Positions 48,175-60,169 of a DNA stretch of 64,000 nucleotides are shown here, piece after piece; the stretch's first letter is position 1, and each line of letters opens with the position of its first letter. The position numbers and the translations under genes were made by a program. The stretch lies in contig JAKSXM010000132.1 of the NCBI GenBank assembly GCA_022575985.1, forward strand, positions 3,348,001-3,412,000. Reading direction: 5' to 3'. The notes under the pieces are model-generated. The model was not told the origin of the DNA. It worked only from the letters and a program-made list of their open reading frames with translations, and searched no databases. The DNA is from Anagrus nilaparvatae. Lineage: Eukaryota; Arthropoda; Insecta; Hymenoptera; Mymaridae.

Positions 48175-48598
48175 ATCAATAGTATCAATGAAAATATTTA
48201 TATTTTACTAGAAAGTATTTGTATATTATTTTATTTTAATCACATTCGCTTCATTAAAACTTTGCTTATATTTATAGTATCACCAAATCATTTTACTTTC
48301 GAGAAAAATTTGTAAATAAAATTTATAACTCATTTATCTTTTTTACCTGCAAAATATATTGCATAAAATTGGAGCTAAATTAGCTTATAGAAAAATTGAA
48401 ATCTTATATTAGTACTACACAATATTTTGAAATCATTATTTACTTATACATTCAAACATGAAGGTTGTAATCAGGTTTGTTTAGTAGTATCCAAGTAGTA
48501 TCCATTTCGACCTTCATTCAGTTTTACTATTATTGTAAGTTTAAAATAAAATAAATAATCTTCCAATTATTAAACAAAATTTGAAAGATCCAGATAAA
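48175..48598 (+). repeat. CATTTCACTTGCGAG dispersed family, long copy H
   Basis: Second long copy, aligning end to end with 32325-32774; the core reads CATTTTACTTTCGAGAAAAA. Small indels separate the two. No frame is conserved between them. Confidence 0.75.
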
Positions 48599-51389
48599 TA
48601 AAATAAATTCAATATTGCAAATTTCTTAAATGCAAAAAAAGTTCTATAATCAAAAAATTTATATTTTATCAATTTTTTAAATATTTAAAAAACAGAAAAA
48701 AAAATTTCAAAACATATTCAAAATAATTTTTTAAAAACAAATAAAAAAAAAATTTATCTGTTTATTTTTTCAATATTTTTTGCTAAAATGGTATAATAAA
48801 ATTTCAATATAAAATCACAAAAAAAAATATTGAAAAAAAGTATTACGTATTCATGTTATATAACTTATTAATTCTACGGTACCATTAAAAATCGCATCAA
48901 TAAATAATAAAATTATTTTGAATATACATAAAAAAAAATCCATGTTTAATATTTAATTAAATAAAAACGTGACTAAAAATTGAGATTATAAAGTATTAAA
49001 AAAAAAAAAAAAAAAAATCTCGCGTAAACAAGTGAATTAATTCTGTACATGTATTTAATACCTTATCAATTTTAATTGTCAGCTATATAGAGTATATATA
49101 TATATATATATGTCGTCAATATGCAAATATAGTTTAATGATGCGATATTCTATAGAGATATACGTGCCGGGACGTTATACAGTCCGAGGTTTTCCTATAT
49201 ATATATGGAGTTGATGAGATACTGCTAGCCTATGATTTTCCATATAATTCGATATGTATTACTATATATTTTGGATTTTCATTGTGCATATGACATATAC
49301 TGCACATGAAATCACGAAATAATAATTCGTGCACGGAATAACGCTCATCTGCGAATTGCGTTGTTTATTATTGGAAGTGATGATGCACAGAAATTGACAC
49401 TGGATTAATATATACACACTCACACACATACACAGACAAATATTTTTTAATTAACATTTACTTTAACAATTTTATTAAAAGTAACTAAAATTACATTAGT
49501 TTGCCTTTAGCTAAATTCCTTTACGTATGTCTCTTTCCCCTAATTATTATCCTTTATCTTTCTATCCTGGTCCATTTGACTCGGAATAGTATAGCCTTAT
49601 CTTTTGAAAATGTCTTCTCTTGAAGAAGAAGGCATGTCTTCTCTTATCTTATTGCTCAAAGTGTCACATAAAGAGAAAGAGAAATGAATGTGCCGAAGAC
49701 GCATATTTGATATCAGAGAAAGAGACTATTCTTTATGTATTTTTATATACGCGCAGTTCCTTTCAGAATTCCGAAAGAATCCTCCATATAAATATTTGAT
49801 AAATTATTTAACTCTAGAACTCTAATTAAATAAATGTGCATAAAATAAAAGGATTTTAGTTAAAAGAAATTGAATTAGCTGTTTCTCTAATATAGTTTTT
49901 CATCCAGCTTCGACCTTCTATACAACTCTGACGTTGAAGGATTAAACCATTGGCAATCCGGAGTCTAATTAGGAGTAACGGATTAGAAGAGTCTAGTTTA
50001 TATAGTAAACGAGGCCGAATAAGCTAAAACTTTAACATATATTATATAAGGAAAAGTTGCAATAAAATTAGTGTAATTCTCTGTAGTACATTATAGCAGC
50101 GCGCTGAGAAATCATTAAACTTTTATTAAAAACAAGGAGTAAATTAAGTAAAAGAGAGAAAGATGATTTAACGTGTACGTATGATAGATAGATTATAGTT
50201 AACTTATCTAATTATATATAGAAAGTTTGCCCTGCAATTTTATAAATAAATGGATCGTCGTTACATACAAAAAATTTATATTCTCTCTTCCAGCTCATCT
50301 CTTTTGGTTTCGTCCTTTTTTCTTTATTCTACACGTTCAGTTTCATACAACACTTGTCACTTTACTGTATATATGTGTGTACATTATATTGGAATCAGGT
50401 CGTTGGCTTGACACTTTTGCGTACAAAACAACCAATATATAGACTCTATAATATTTTTGACTAATGGACCGTAAGAGAAATTGTTTGCTACCTATTATAC
50501 TTCAAAAAACCCATCTCTCCTATGCTACGTTCTATAGTTTCACGTAATCACCTTCTAACAATTTAAACACTTTTCTATCGCCATCTCACTCAACCTCTTT
50601 CTCTATACATTAACAAAGAAAAACTTTTTTTTTAACTTATAATCGAAGATTTTTTTTTTTTTTTTTTTGTTATTATTAAAAAAAAACTTTTATATTATCT
50701 ACAGTAATGAAGATGTGAAATATTTTTAATGATATTGTTAGAATTTTTTTTTTTTTTAATTTGTTTATTATTATTTTGTGCTAGTTTTTTTTTATTATTG
50801 ATTAATTTTATATAAATAAATTTTTGTTTTTAAATAAGTTGCTCAAAAAATAAAATTAACTGAAAACTTGCTAACGATTTTAAATTATATATTAAAAATA
50901 AAATTTGGGTTTGATTAGAAATATGTTGATTCCTCCTAAAAATTGTTGGCTTCAGTCATTAAATTATAGTTAGTTTTGTGATATGTTAGTAACAACAGCG
51001 AATGTGTCTTTTTTTGGTAAAAGTGTAGGAGACCAAAAAACATAATACTCGTCCACTATTATTAGCCACGCAGGATTTACGTGCCCTAGTAACAAAAAAC
51101 CATTTCCAATCATTTTCAATGAGTAATCTCAATAAATTTCAATTTTCGATTTTGTTTCCCAACAAAATAATTTAATTCTTAAGACGGAAAAAATATTTTA
51201 AAAACATACTCATAATATAATTTTCTTCTTTTGCAGGCTTTTTCCAAAATTTATTTAAAATAGCCAAAATAGAATCATTGCACACAAAACAAGAAAGAAT
51301 AGAAGACTCTTTGCAATATTTAAATTACAATTTATTTATTTAAATTTTATATTATAGTTATATATTATATCTGAGTTAAAATATTCACT
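48599..51389. other. gene-free stretch
   Basis: Contains a TA microsatellite at 49093-49111 and GC-richer patches near 49160-49180 and 49900-49990 with no gene signature. The 71-codon frame at 50227 lacks features. Confidence 0.4.
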
Positions 51390-51450
51390 TTTATTTATAG
51401 TATTAGGAAGTCATTTTACTTGCGAGAAAAAATTTAAATCAATATTATAA
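51390..51450 (+). repeat. CATTTCACTTGCGAG dispersed family, copy D
   Basis: Reads TTATTTATAGTATTAGGAAG then TCATTTTACTTGCGAGAAAA. Confidence 0.6.
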
Positions 51451-51657
51451 TTCATACTTTATCTATTATTTTTTTAAATCAATCAAATTTTCGTTAAAAT
51501 TACCTCAGATAAAATATTAAATGTTTTCTGTGATAAAATTATACAAGGTAGTTTGTCACATAAAAAATATATACAAAATAATTGAAATTATTTGAAATTC
51601 AATTTTCCTTTGATACCTCAACGAATATAAAATAAAGTTAAATTTACTTAAAATAAA

Positions 51658-51752
51658 ACTTACGCACGAGAATTTCAAAAATCAAGCGAAGTCTCGAATG
51701 AAGTACATACTCACCTAAAACAAACAAAAATAAATAAAAAATTAATTAATAT
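51658..51752 (-). promoter_or_regulatory. candidate recursive splice site (ratchet point) 1 with downstream donor, minus strand
   Basis: On the minus strand a T-rich tract ends in TTTGTTTGTTTTAG at 51715 and is followed at once by GTGAGTATG from 51714. A consensus donor GTAAGT occupies 51663-51658, defining a potential 51-nt exon (51664-51714). The arrangement 3' splice site | 5' splice site, then a second 5' splice site about 50 nt on, is what recursive-splicing exons look like. As a true cassette exon it would be 17 codons with matching phases (open only in the frame beginning two bases in: EYVLHSRLRLIFEILV). I favour the ratchet reading because site 2 at 17.0 kb shares the AG|GTGAGTA junction. 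Confidence 0.5.
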
Positions 51753-54700
51753 TAGTTTATCTTAGGTTAAAAAAAAAAAAAAAATTTTAGAAAAGTAAGT
51801 ATAATTATCAAAGAGTTTAACGTATGTTTAACTACCTAACATATATTACCCATCAACTTTTCTAGTTCAAATAAAACTAGAAAACTCCAACAAAATACAT
51901 AGTAAAATCTAAAAGTCCCTGAGGCTTTTTATATATGCATGAAAATTAAAAAAAAAGTATAAGTAAAAAAAAAACATGGGTTTTAGATCTTATACAGATC
52001 GAATCGATTGAATAAACTGAGAAGTGAAGCCTTGCTTTATGTACGAAAGTTTAAAGTTGCACACTATACATCTTCTATCTTTATTATTTTTTTTTTGATG
52101 TGCATAGAAAGAGGATCATAGTTAAACCTCCGGTTTATGCTTCCTGTATATCCACACAACACAACCTACTCAGAAAAACCGCTCCCACGGCTAATATTTA
52201 CCTTTATTAACTCCCTCATCGTAAATGAAATTTTCAGATAACTTTTAGGATACTGCCAAAGGGGAGTATATATATAATCTATATCGTTTAAGTAAACTAC
52301 TTTTATCCATATAAGAAAAGCTTTAAGAAAAAATAACCCTGTCAGCTTCTTGATACGTTTTCATAATATTTTTTCAGCCTTGTATAAATAATATTCTTGA
52401 TTGATAAGATAATTATTTTTTCAAAAATATTTTTTTTTTTTACACAATTTTTTGATGTTGAAATTTAAATTTTTTTACTTTTGACGAAAAAATAAATATG
52501 TCAGTTTATACGTAATCCTGATATTACAGAAAAATCAATTTTCCTGTATTAAAGTAATATAAAAAGCTTCTTAAAAAAAATTATGTACTTTTTTTTTTTT
52601 AAATAAAAAAAATTTATTATCGTGACTCAAATTTATCCTATTATAGACTTTATGTTATTATAATATTCATAGTAAAATAACATTTTTTTTAAATTTTCTA
52701 AAGCTGATTAAATAACTGAATAATTTTTATATTTTTTTTAAAGATTCAACTTTTTAGGCTTGTTTAAATTTGGGAGTCAAGGAATTGTTATTTTTGAAAA
52801 ATTTATAGAACTTGTAGAAAAACAATTGTGACTTAATCAATCTACTAATTCATGTTTTAATACGACAAAAATTTTATCATAGTCAATAATAATAAAAGTA
52901 ACTTTAAGGATAAATTTCTTGGAAACTGTCAATTTCACTTAAAGTATTAGTATATCCTTATAAGATTTAAACTCCCATGCAATGTTGATTAGAAAAGTTA
53001 AACTTGTAAATAAATAAAATAAAAAATGTATAAAAGTACCGAAACATCACAAAGAGTATTATTTCAGTAAAAAAAATTGAACACTTGATGTATTAAAAAA
53101 AATGAGTAAGGGAAGAGATTTGATCTTTTTTATCTTGCATCTAAAATTAAAGAACCATTGTTTATCTGATATAGGAAGGTTCTATTGTTATTAACTTAGT
53201 AAGTCTCTATTTTATTAATGAATGATCAAAAACTAAACGTATTCAAACATATTTTTTATAGATCTGATGAATATTTTGTTTTAGGTAAAATTCACCCTTA
53301 ATTATACGTAGAATTTATACGCTTTTGGGTTTTATCAAATAAGAACCGACGTTCCCATATATCAATCAATTATTCATTTCGTATCTTATGCCCTTCATCA
53401 ATTTCAACAGTTCTGCCTCAGTCTATGGGGCCAAGAATTTTATTCCCTTTTAAATAATATGCACAATTTTTTTATAAGCCAATTTTTCAAGAACCTTCAA
53501 TTAGAAAGAAGGCATCGATGATTCATTGAAATGGAACAAAATCGAAATAGTTAATTTTGAAAAAAGAAACTTAAATTATTGAAATTTTCAAGCAATGAAA
53601 AATAAAATTTAATATTTTTCTGTTAAATATTTTCTTTGTAAATTATAATTGAATAAAATAATTAAATAATAAAAATTATCAATTAAAGTTTGAATAAAAT
53701 TATAATTTCCTTTCTTAAAATAATAATTATCTCTTATTAAAATACTAACTTGTTAATTAGCGAACGTTCTATATATATTTTTTAGATGAATAAATACATC
53801 TTGGCAAATTTTCATTAAATTTTAAATTATTATTATTGGTACACTCTTATATTACTACGCTTGAAATTTCAATTAAAATGTAAAATTTTTTAAATACAAT
53901 TTTAAAAAATTTATATGCTGATTTTTTTACATTTAATTTCACACTTTTTATTTGAAGCGAAAAGTTTTAAAATACTTTTTGTTTAATCAAATAAAAAGTA
54001 CAACGTTTTAAAATTTACCCAAATTTTTTACCTTTGTTAAATAAAAGCCAATTATTTATTTTTTTATTTTAAGTAGTCAATTAATTAAAAAAAAAAAAAA
54101 GTTTTGCAATAATCCCTTTTCTACATGTTTAAATAAATAAAGTTAGGGATAGTTTCTGTATAATTTTCAAAAGCTTCCAAAAAGCTTATATTTAAACTTT
54201 AATTTTATTATAACTTGGAGCTAATTTAATTACTAAAATTATACTTTTAATTAAATTTTTAATTTTTTATGTTCTGGGATACATTTTACGTTTTATTTCT
54301 ATTTTATATTATATTTTATATATTTTAATGAAGGCAAGTATTTTAGAACATTTTAAACGTTGATGGTAATAGGGGAGAGGTGAGTCTCTAAAAAGCTTAA
54401 AAAATATTGAAGTTTTTGTTTTTTTTAAATTTAAAACACCAAATTTTGTTTAAAATCTTGCTATTAAAAGTAGGTCATTAATCATGAAAACAAAGGCTTC
54501 ATTTTTGAATCACATAATTTTTTATGCGAAATTGAGTCTAAAATGTACAAATTTTAGGTCATCATAAATTAGATTTACTGTCAAAAAATTTTTTAGACTC
54601 CAAAATTTTGATTCCAGTAGAAGAATAAGTAATAAAAATTTAAACCAGCCTATGAATCTTTATTTGTAATTGCTAATATGCTACAAGCTTTAAATTTGTA

Positions 54701-56892
54701 AACTTTTCAAAAATTAAAATATCGGTTAAATATTCATCCAAAGCAGTGGTAAATACAAATACTGAGCAAAAATACTGAAATAAAATAATAAAAAAGTGGT
54801 TGATTAAAAAATGAAGCAAATTATGATTAATTTTATTTAATTTATTTAAATATCAAACCACGCAAATATCGTGTAAATGTAATTAGTAAATTTATTCATA
54901 GTTAATTTATTCGAGTTCATGGAATCGTAATCATAGATTGAAAATTAAAAAATATATCGTATTTCAGATACCATATATCAAATTTCAAAAGCAATATTTT
55001 TAATTTGTTTAAATTTCAAGCTTGGATTTGTAATTAGTGACTAAATATTAAATAAAATTAATATCTCGTTAATTTTCACTCGTCATTGTGCATTCGAAAA
55101 TTGGGTTTTGGTTAGTAGAATAAATGCTGTCAGGAGTTTGGATTTCAGTTTAATTTTCAGGAAATATTTAAGAAATAACGTTTTTAATCGATTTTTACCA
55201 AGTTTTTTCATACTTTCCCCTTAACATTCCCCAAAATTCTAAGAAACCAAAAAAATAAAAAAAAGATACCCTTTAATAAATAAAAATTAACACTTGCAAT
55301 TTAAATAATTAGTAATTACATTAAATTGAAAGTGAAGTAAAAAAAAAAGTAAAAAAGGTGTATTTAAAAAATCCAGGCCACATTAAAGTTCTTTATGAAA
55401 CCTAATTAATGCACATGAATTCGCAATTACACATCTATTTTATATATACTCTCATAAATATGTACGAAAGGTTGTATACAAGTTATATATATATATAGAA
55501 AGAGATAGATATATATATATATAATTTGAAAATAAAATCGAGAAGCGAAACCCGGGTAATTAGGAGAGCGCATCGAGAAAACCAGGCGTAATTCGTAAGC
55601 GACGTGGAAAATGTTTTAGATGCAACATACAGGAAAACACACAACAAAATGATGACAAGATTTTCAAGAAATTCCTTTTGTCAAATAAAAGTATTTACCT
55701 TCTCTATCTTACTCTCTCACTCTCTCTATAAACTAATTTACTATTTGAACTTCAAATTTTCTCATTTTAATTATAATTTTATAGTATACAAAACTATTTT
55801 ATTCGTAAAAGAAAAAAAAAAAATTTTTTTTTCTCAAATATAATTAAAATCATAGAAATTGGAGAAAATAAGTTTTTTGATTAAAAGTATCGATTAAATT
55901 TTATTTTATTTATTGAAACTTCAATTAATTATGAACTTTAATTACAAAATAATTCATTGAACAAACTTTTATTTTCTTTAAAAATTATTATTAACTTTCG
56001 TGTACTACTTTGTTTTTTAATTTTTTTTTTTTTTACTTTTACAAGAAATTTTATTGACGTGTTTACTATTGAAAAAATATACTTTTTTTTAAACGGCTTT
56101 TTTATTTTTTTGATTCTTCAAGCATATTTCTCATCAAGCAATCTACAAAAAAAAAAGGAGAAGCTAAAAGAAAATTTTAATGAAAAAGAAAATAAAAAAA
56201 AAATGCCACCTTTATGAGCTTTTTTCTGCCCTTTCAGTCTGAACTTTAATAAGGGCTTTATCGTTGCTACAAATGTTACTTTACTTCGTTTTTTTCTCTG
56301 TGTACATAAAGAAACTTTTTTTTTTTTGCTATTTCATTGATTTTATTTTTTCTAATATGTTTATTTATTCATATTACAATAAAATTTTATGTATTTAAAT
56401 TTTATTATAATTTATGTTAAATAATTCAACGTTCAGTGAACAATTAATTACGCATTCAATTCTTTAATTAAGGCGTACTTTTGTTTGTGAGCTTTCATCT
56501 AGAAAATGTAAAAAATAAAAGTTTTTTCAAAAATTTTTATGCAAATAATGTAATTTAGATTATTATTTGGTTTATAATTCTTTGTTTTTAATGTATGAAT
56601 AAAATAGAGATTTTTAAATAAAATTTTTGAAGTTTTAACAGTTCTAGAAAGCTTTGAAAACAGTCTAAATTATTAGAAAAATTATGGTCCCCTGTTAAGG
56701 TTTCATAAGAGTGACAATATATTTTGTACAGAATAAAATTAAGGCAAATATTCATATGACGTAATTTAACGCTTTGATAATGGATATATTTTAAAAAAGG
56801 ACTTGCTTTTTTATGTATCAAACAATAGCAGCTGTTATTTTATCGTCAACTGATAATCGCAGAAAAACAATAAATATAAGTAAAGGTTAATA
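51753..56892. other. 5.1 kb without a supported gene
   Basis: AT-rich, with a TA-rich microsatellite near 55485-55520. A solitary ATAGGGGAGAGG at 54371 resembles the terminus of the 2944-3471 element. Open frames at 55604 and 55957 are low-complexity. Confidence 0.4.
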
Positions 56893-57338
56893 GGTGTTTT
56901 CCGAAATGTCCTCCTTGAAACATTTTAGGTTGGTAGAAAGCCGGTATTGCAGAAAACGACAGTTATTTTTTGTGTTCCGAATCTCACTCATCTGGTAAAT
57001 CGCGACGACCGTTCGGCTTGATGTTTTTTGGTGTTTTTTGAACATGGAAATATTTAAATAAAATTAATAATAATTAAAGCGCGAATAAGAAAGGATCGTT
57101 TTTCCTTCTAAAATGCTAAGTGTCGCTCTAATCTTTTGTTATTCGCGCTTTAATTATTATTAATTTTATTAATTTAATTTTATTTAAATATTTCTATGTT
57201 CAAAAAACATCAACCCGAACGGTCGTCGCGATTTACCAGATGAGTGAGATTCGGAACACAAAAAGTAACTGTCGTTTTCTGCAATACCGGCTTTCTACCA
57301 ACCTAAAATGTTTCAAGGAGGACATTTCGGAAAACACC
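56893..57338. mobile_element. foldback element with GGTGTTTTCC termini (446 bp)
   Basis: The left arm (GGTGTTTTCCGAAATGTCCT, AACATTTTAGGTTGGTAGAA, CCGGTATTGCAGAAAACGAC, CGCGACGACCGTTCGG) is repeated as its complement on the right with very few differences. The arms meet around a short unpaired centre between GCGCGAATAA and TTATTCGCGC. The high arm identity suggests recent origin or gene conversion. No open frame and no certain target duplication. Confidence 0.9.
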
Positions 57339-57461
57339 CAATATTGTCTAAGGCTGTTACAAAGCTATTCCTTTTTGTATACCATACTTTTGATTTAGGC
57401 GCTATTAGTAATTTATAAAAATATTCTTAATTTAATGTTTTGAAATGTCATACAAATGTTC

Positions 57462-57520
57462 CTATATTTATAGTAATGTAAAGTCATTTCACTTGCGAGA
57501 AGAACTTTTATTTGATATAT
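57462..57520 (+). repeat. CATTTCACTTGCGAG dispersed family, copy E
   Basis: Reads CCTATATTTATAGTAATGTA then GTCATTTCACTTGCGAGAAG. It lies about 210 bp from an AAAGAATG hairpin; long copy G also has such a hairpin within about 350 bp. Confidence 0.6.
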
Positions 57521-57727
57521 AATACACGTCTTTTTTTTCTTCAGTACTTCCCTACTTACTTCCCTAAATATATTGTGCATGTATATAAATCGGATTATTT
57601 ATATAGTTTGATGTATAAAATCATTTTTTTGATCAGTGGCAAGAAAACACTTGTTATCCGGCGCGACCGAAATAGATACGTTTACGCAGAAAAATTTTAT
57701 ACGGCCTAAGACGAGGCCTAAGAACAT

Positions 57728-57792
57728 AAAGAATGCCCCAAATCACAGTTTACCATCTTCAGCTTTGGCTCATGCGATTTGGGACATTCTTT
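57728..57792. repeat. 65-nt hairpin, AAAGAATG family copy 2
   Basis: AAAGAATGCCCCAAATCACA pairs with TGCGATTTGGGACATTCTTT. The right flank, read on the minus strand (TATCCAGAAAAATAAAGAAT), matches the left flank of copy 1 at 31912, so the two hairpins are related beyond the stem. Confidence 0.7.
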
Positions 57793-59062
57793 ATTTTTCT
57801 GGATACCAGCCGTAAATATAAGTACTACTTTGAGACCAATCAATTAATTATTCAATTACAGAGTTGAGTAAATAAAAGAGTTTTATTTTTCATTAAAACT
57901 GGGTAACAATAAATATTAATTAAAAATTTTAATAAATTAAAATTTTTATATTAAAAAAAAATCTATGTATATTAAAAATTAAAAAATTAAAAATTTAATA
58001 AGCTATTAATTTGCATTTTTCAAAAACACCAATACATTGAAAAATTTTTTTTAATGTAAACAGAACCGAATACAAAATGATTGAATTATTAATTAAAATT
58101 TTCAATGTAACATTGTGAAACAAAAATTAAAAGTCAATTATACAGATTAATTAAAAAAAGGATAATTAAAATTTTATACACATAATTTTGGAGAAATTTT
58201 GTCAAACTTTGAATATAATACAGTTTATATGAGACTAAACAGCATTGATATGAATAAATCATTATTTTGTTATTTCTGTACTCTGAATATATAATAATTT
58301 ACAAAATTCTGTAGTCTTTTATATAAATATGTGCTTTGTAAACATAGATAAAATGATCAAAGGCATATCGATATGCGTGAATATGTCGCGTATCATCGAA
58401 AAAACTCAATAATATTCTATTTATATATCGAGATATATGCTGCAATAAAATAAACGGATATGTACACAAAACTCTCAAATTAAATTCCTAAATACGTAAA
58501 ATACAATTTTTTTTTAAAAACATAGTTTGTATAAAAAATATTTAATTAACATGGAACATGTTCATTTAGGGAGGGTACTTTGAAATATTGAGAAATCAAG
58601 TGGGAGGGTTCAAATGGACCTTAGAATATTTTAGATTTAGGTACTTAGTATAATTTTTTTTGTTGATAAAATCAAAATAGAGGCTTAACATTTACTATAG
58701 GTAATATTTAACGAATTACATGTTCCATACATTAAGATTCTTTTAACACACAAACCAGTTATAAATTTTTCATAAATGATTTTGGAAAAAAGAATTTATT
58801 TTATACTTAAAGTTAGATTCAAAATAATAACATGACTATTAAAAATTTTCAGATTTCCAGCAATAAACTGAATTCCAAAGTGAATTTATGAGAATCTGAC
58901 TTCATTTTATAATACTACAAAACTCGGTATGGAATCTTATAGTAAAATAAGTAGAAAGTATAGAATAAATTTTTAAGTACCATAGGCGAAAAACTTTAAC
59001 TAGCGTGATCACATATCACTTGTGTGCTAGTGATTACGTTATTACTGAAACCTTTGAGCCCT
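57793..59062. other. gene-free stretch
   Basis: No gene. The 58975-59055 segment (CATAGGCGAAAA, GTGATCACATATCACT) resembles 41605-41690 in the same direction and may be another diverged dispersed repeat. Confidence 0.35.
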
Positions 59063-59489
59063 TAATACTTTATTTTTTTTTTTTTTTTTTTTTTAATTTT
59101 ACCCTGTATGTAGGGATTTTTGTATGAGGCTGAGTACTATGCCCTTATCTGCCTAAGTAAGTGTTTTGTGATGTAGTGTGTAAATGTAGTGTTTTTGTGT
59201 AGCTTGTGCTGTACCTATGGTCCAGGAAGTGCACGAATCCTCTCCAAACCCCACGCCGGCTTATAGTGCCCTGGAAGCACTTTCGGATGAGATATCTACA
59301 TAATGCCGGGTTTTATCCCTTAATTTAACATTATGCGGATGCCTCAATCCTAGAACCCACGGTAGAACAGCATTAAGAATTTTTCTCAAAGAAAAAAACT
59401 TAATACTGATATAGCCGGGAATTGAACCGCGGACCCTTAGGTCCGAAGTCCAACGCCTTAACCACAGAGCTACCGATAAAAATAATACT
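59063..59489 (-). mobile_element. tRNA-derived SINE with poly(A) tail
   Basis: On the minus strand the element runs from about 59477 to the A-tail (T-run 59073-59094 on the plus strand). Its head is tRNA-like: GGTAGCTCTGTGGTTAAGGC (A box), an anticodon-loop-like CTTCGGA (would read UCG, arginine) and GGTTCAATTCC (B box). About 330 bp of unrelated body and a poly(A) tail follow. TAATACT occurs just outside both ends (59063-59069 and 59483-59489), a plausible 7-bp target duplication. As a SINE it would be transcribed by RNA polymerase III and mobilised by a partner LINE that is not in this window. Confidence 0.85.
59411..59474 (-). pseudogene. tRNA-like head of the SINE
   Basis: Carries A- and B-box motifs and a UCG-like anticodon position. 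The anticodon stem is imperfect and no proper acceptor stem or discriminator end is present. I call it SINE-derived, not a functional tRNA gene. Confidence 0.7.
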
Positions 59490-60169
59490 GTTTGAAATTT
59501 AAAGCAATTAACTAAAACTTTGTTCAGCTTTCACGTGATCAAAAATTAATTAAAATAATAAAATATTAAAAAAAATTATTTTTAAATTTCATGATATAAC
59601 CATCCATACAAAAAATTTGATTTTTAAATGATATGTGGAATTTAATTGAAAATTCAAGAATTCGCTTGAATATTTAAGCAACTGTAATATATTTTTACAA
59701 AGTATTTAAAAAATGGACATAAAAGCTAAAAGTGCAACCAAAAACCAAGAATCATAAAATATACTTCAGTAAAAAATATTTTTTTACTTAGATCAAGTTA
59801 GTATGGAATATCGCATATAGTTTAAGATCTTATAAAATTGATAAATTAAATTTCCTTTTATTTTTTTCGAATTGAATAAAAAATGTATTTAGATACACGC
59901 GTACTTAAGTTAAAATCTAAAAAATTGAAATTTCTTGCAGAGCCTGAGAAGTTAAACTTATCTTATAAAGTGATAAATGCAAGTGTTATTTGCATAACAA
60001 CAAAAGTAACGATGATGTTCATTAATAAATCATGAATTTAATTCAGCTCGAAATGATATTTATTATAATTAAAAGAATTAAATATTACATGCATAAAATT
60101 CCGCCCCTTTTCCATTAAAATGCACCGAAATGCGCGTGCTCTTTTTATATATAGTTGCATTTTATATTT

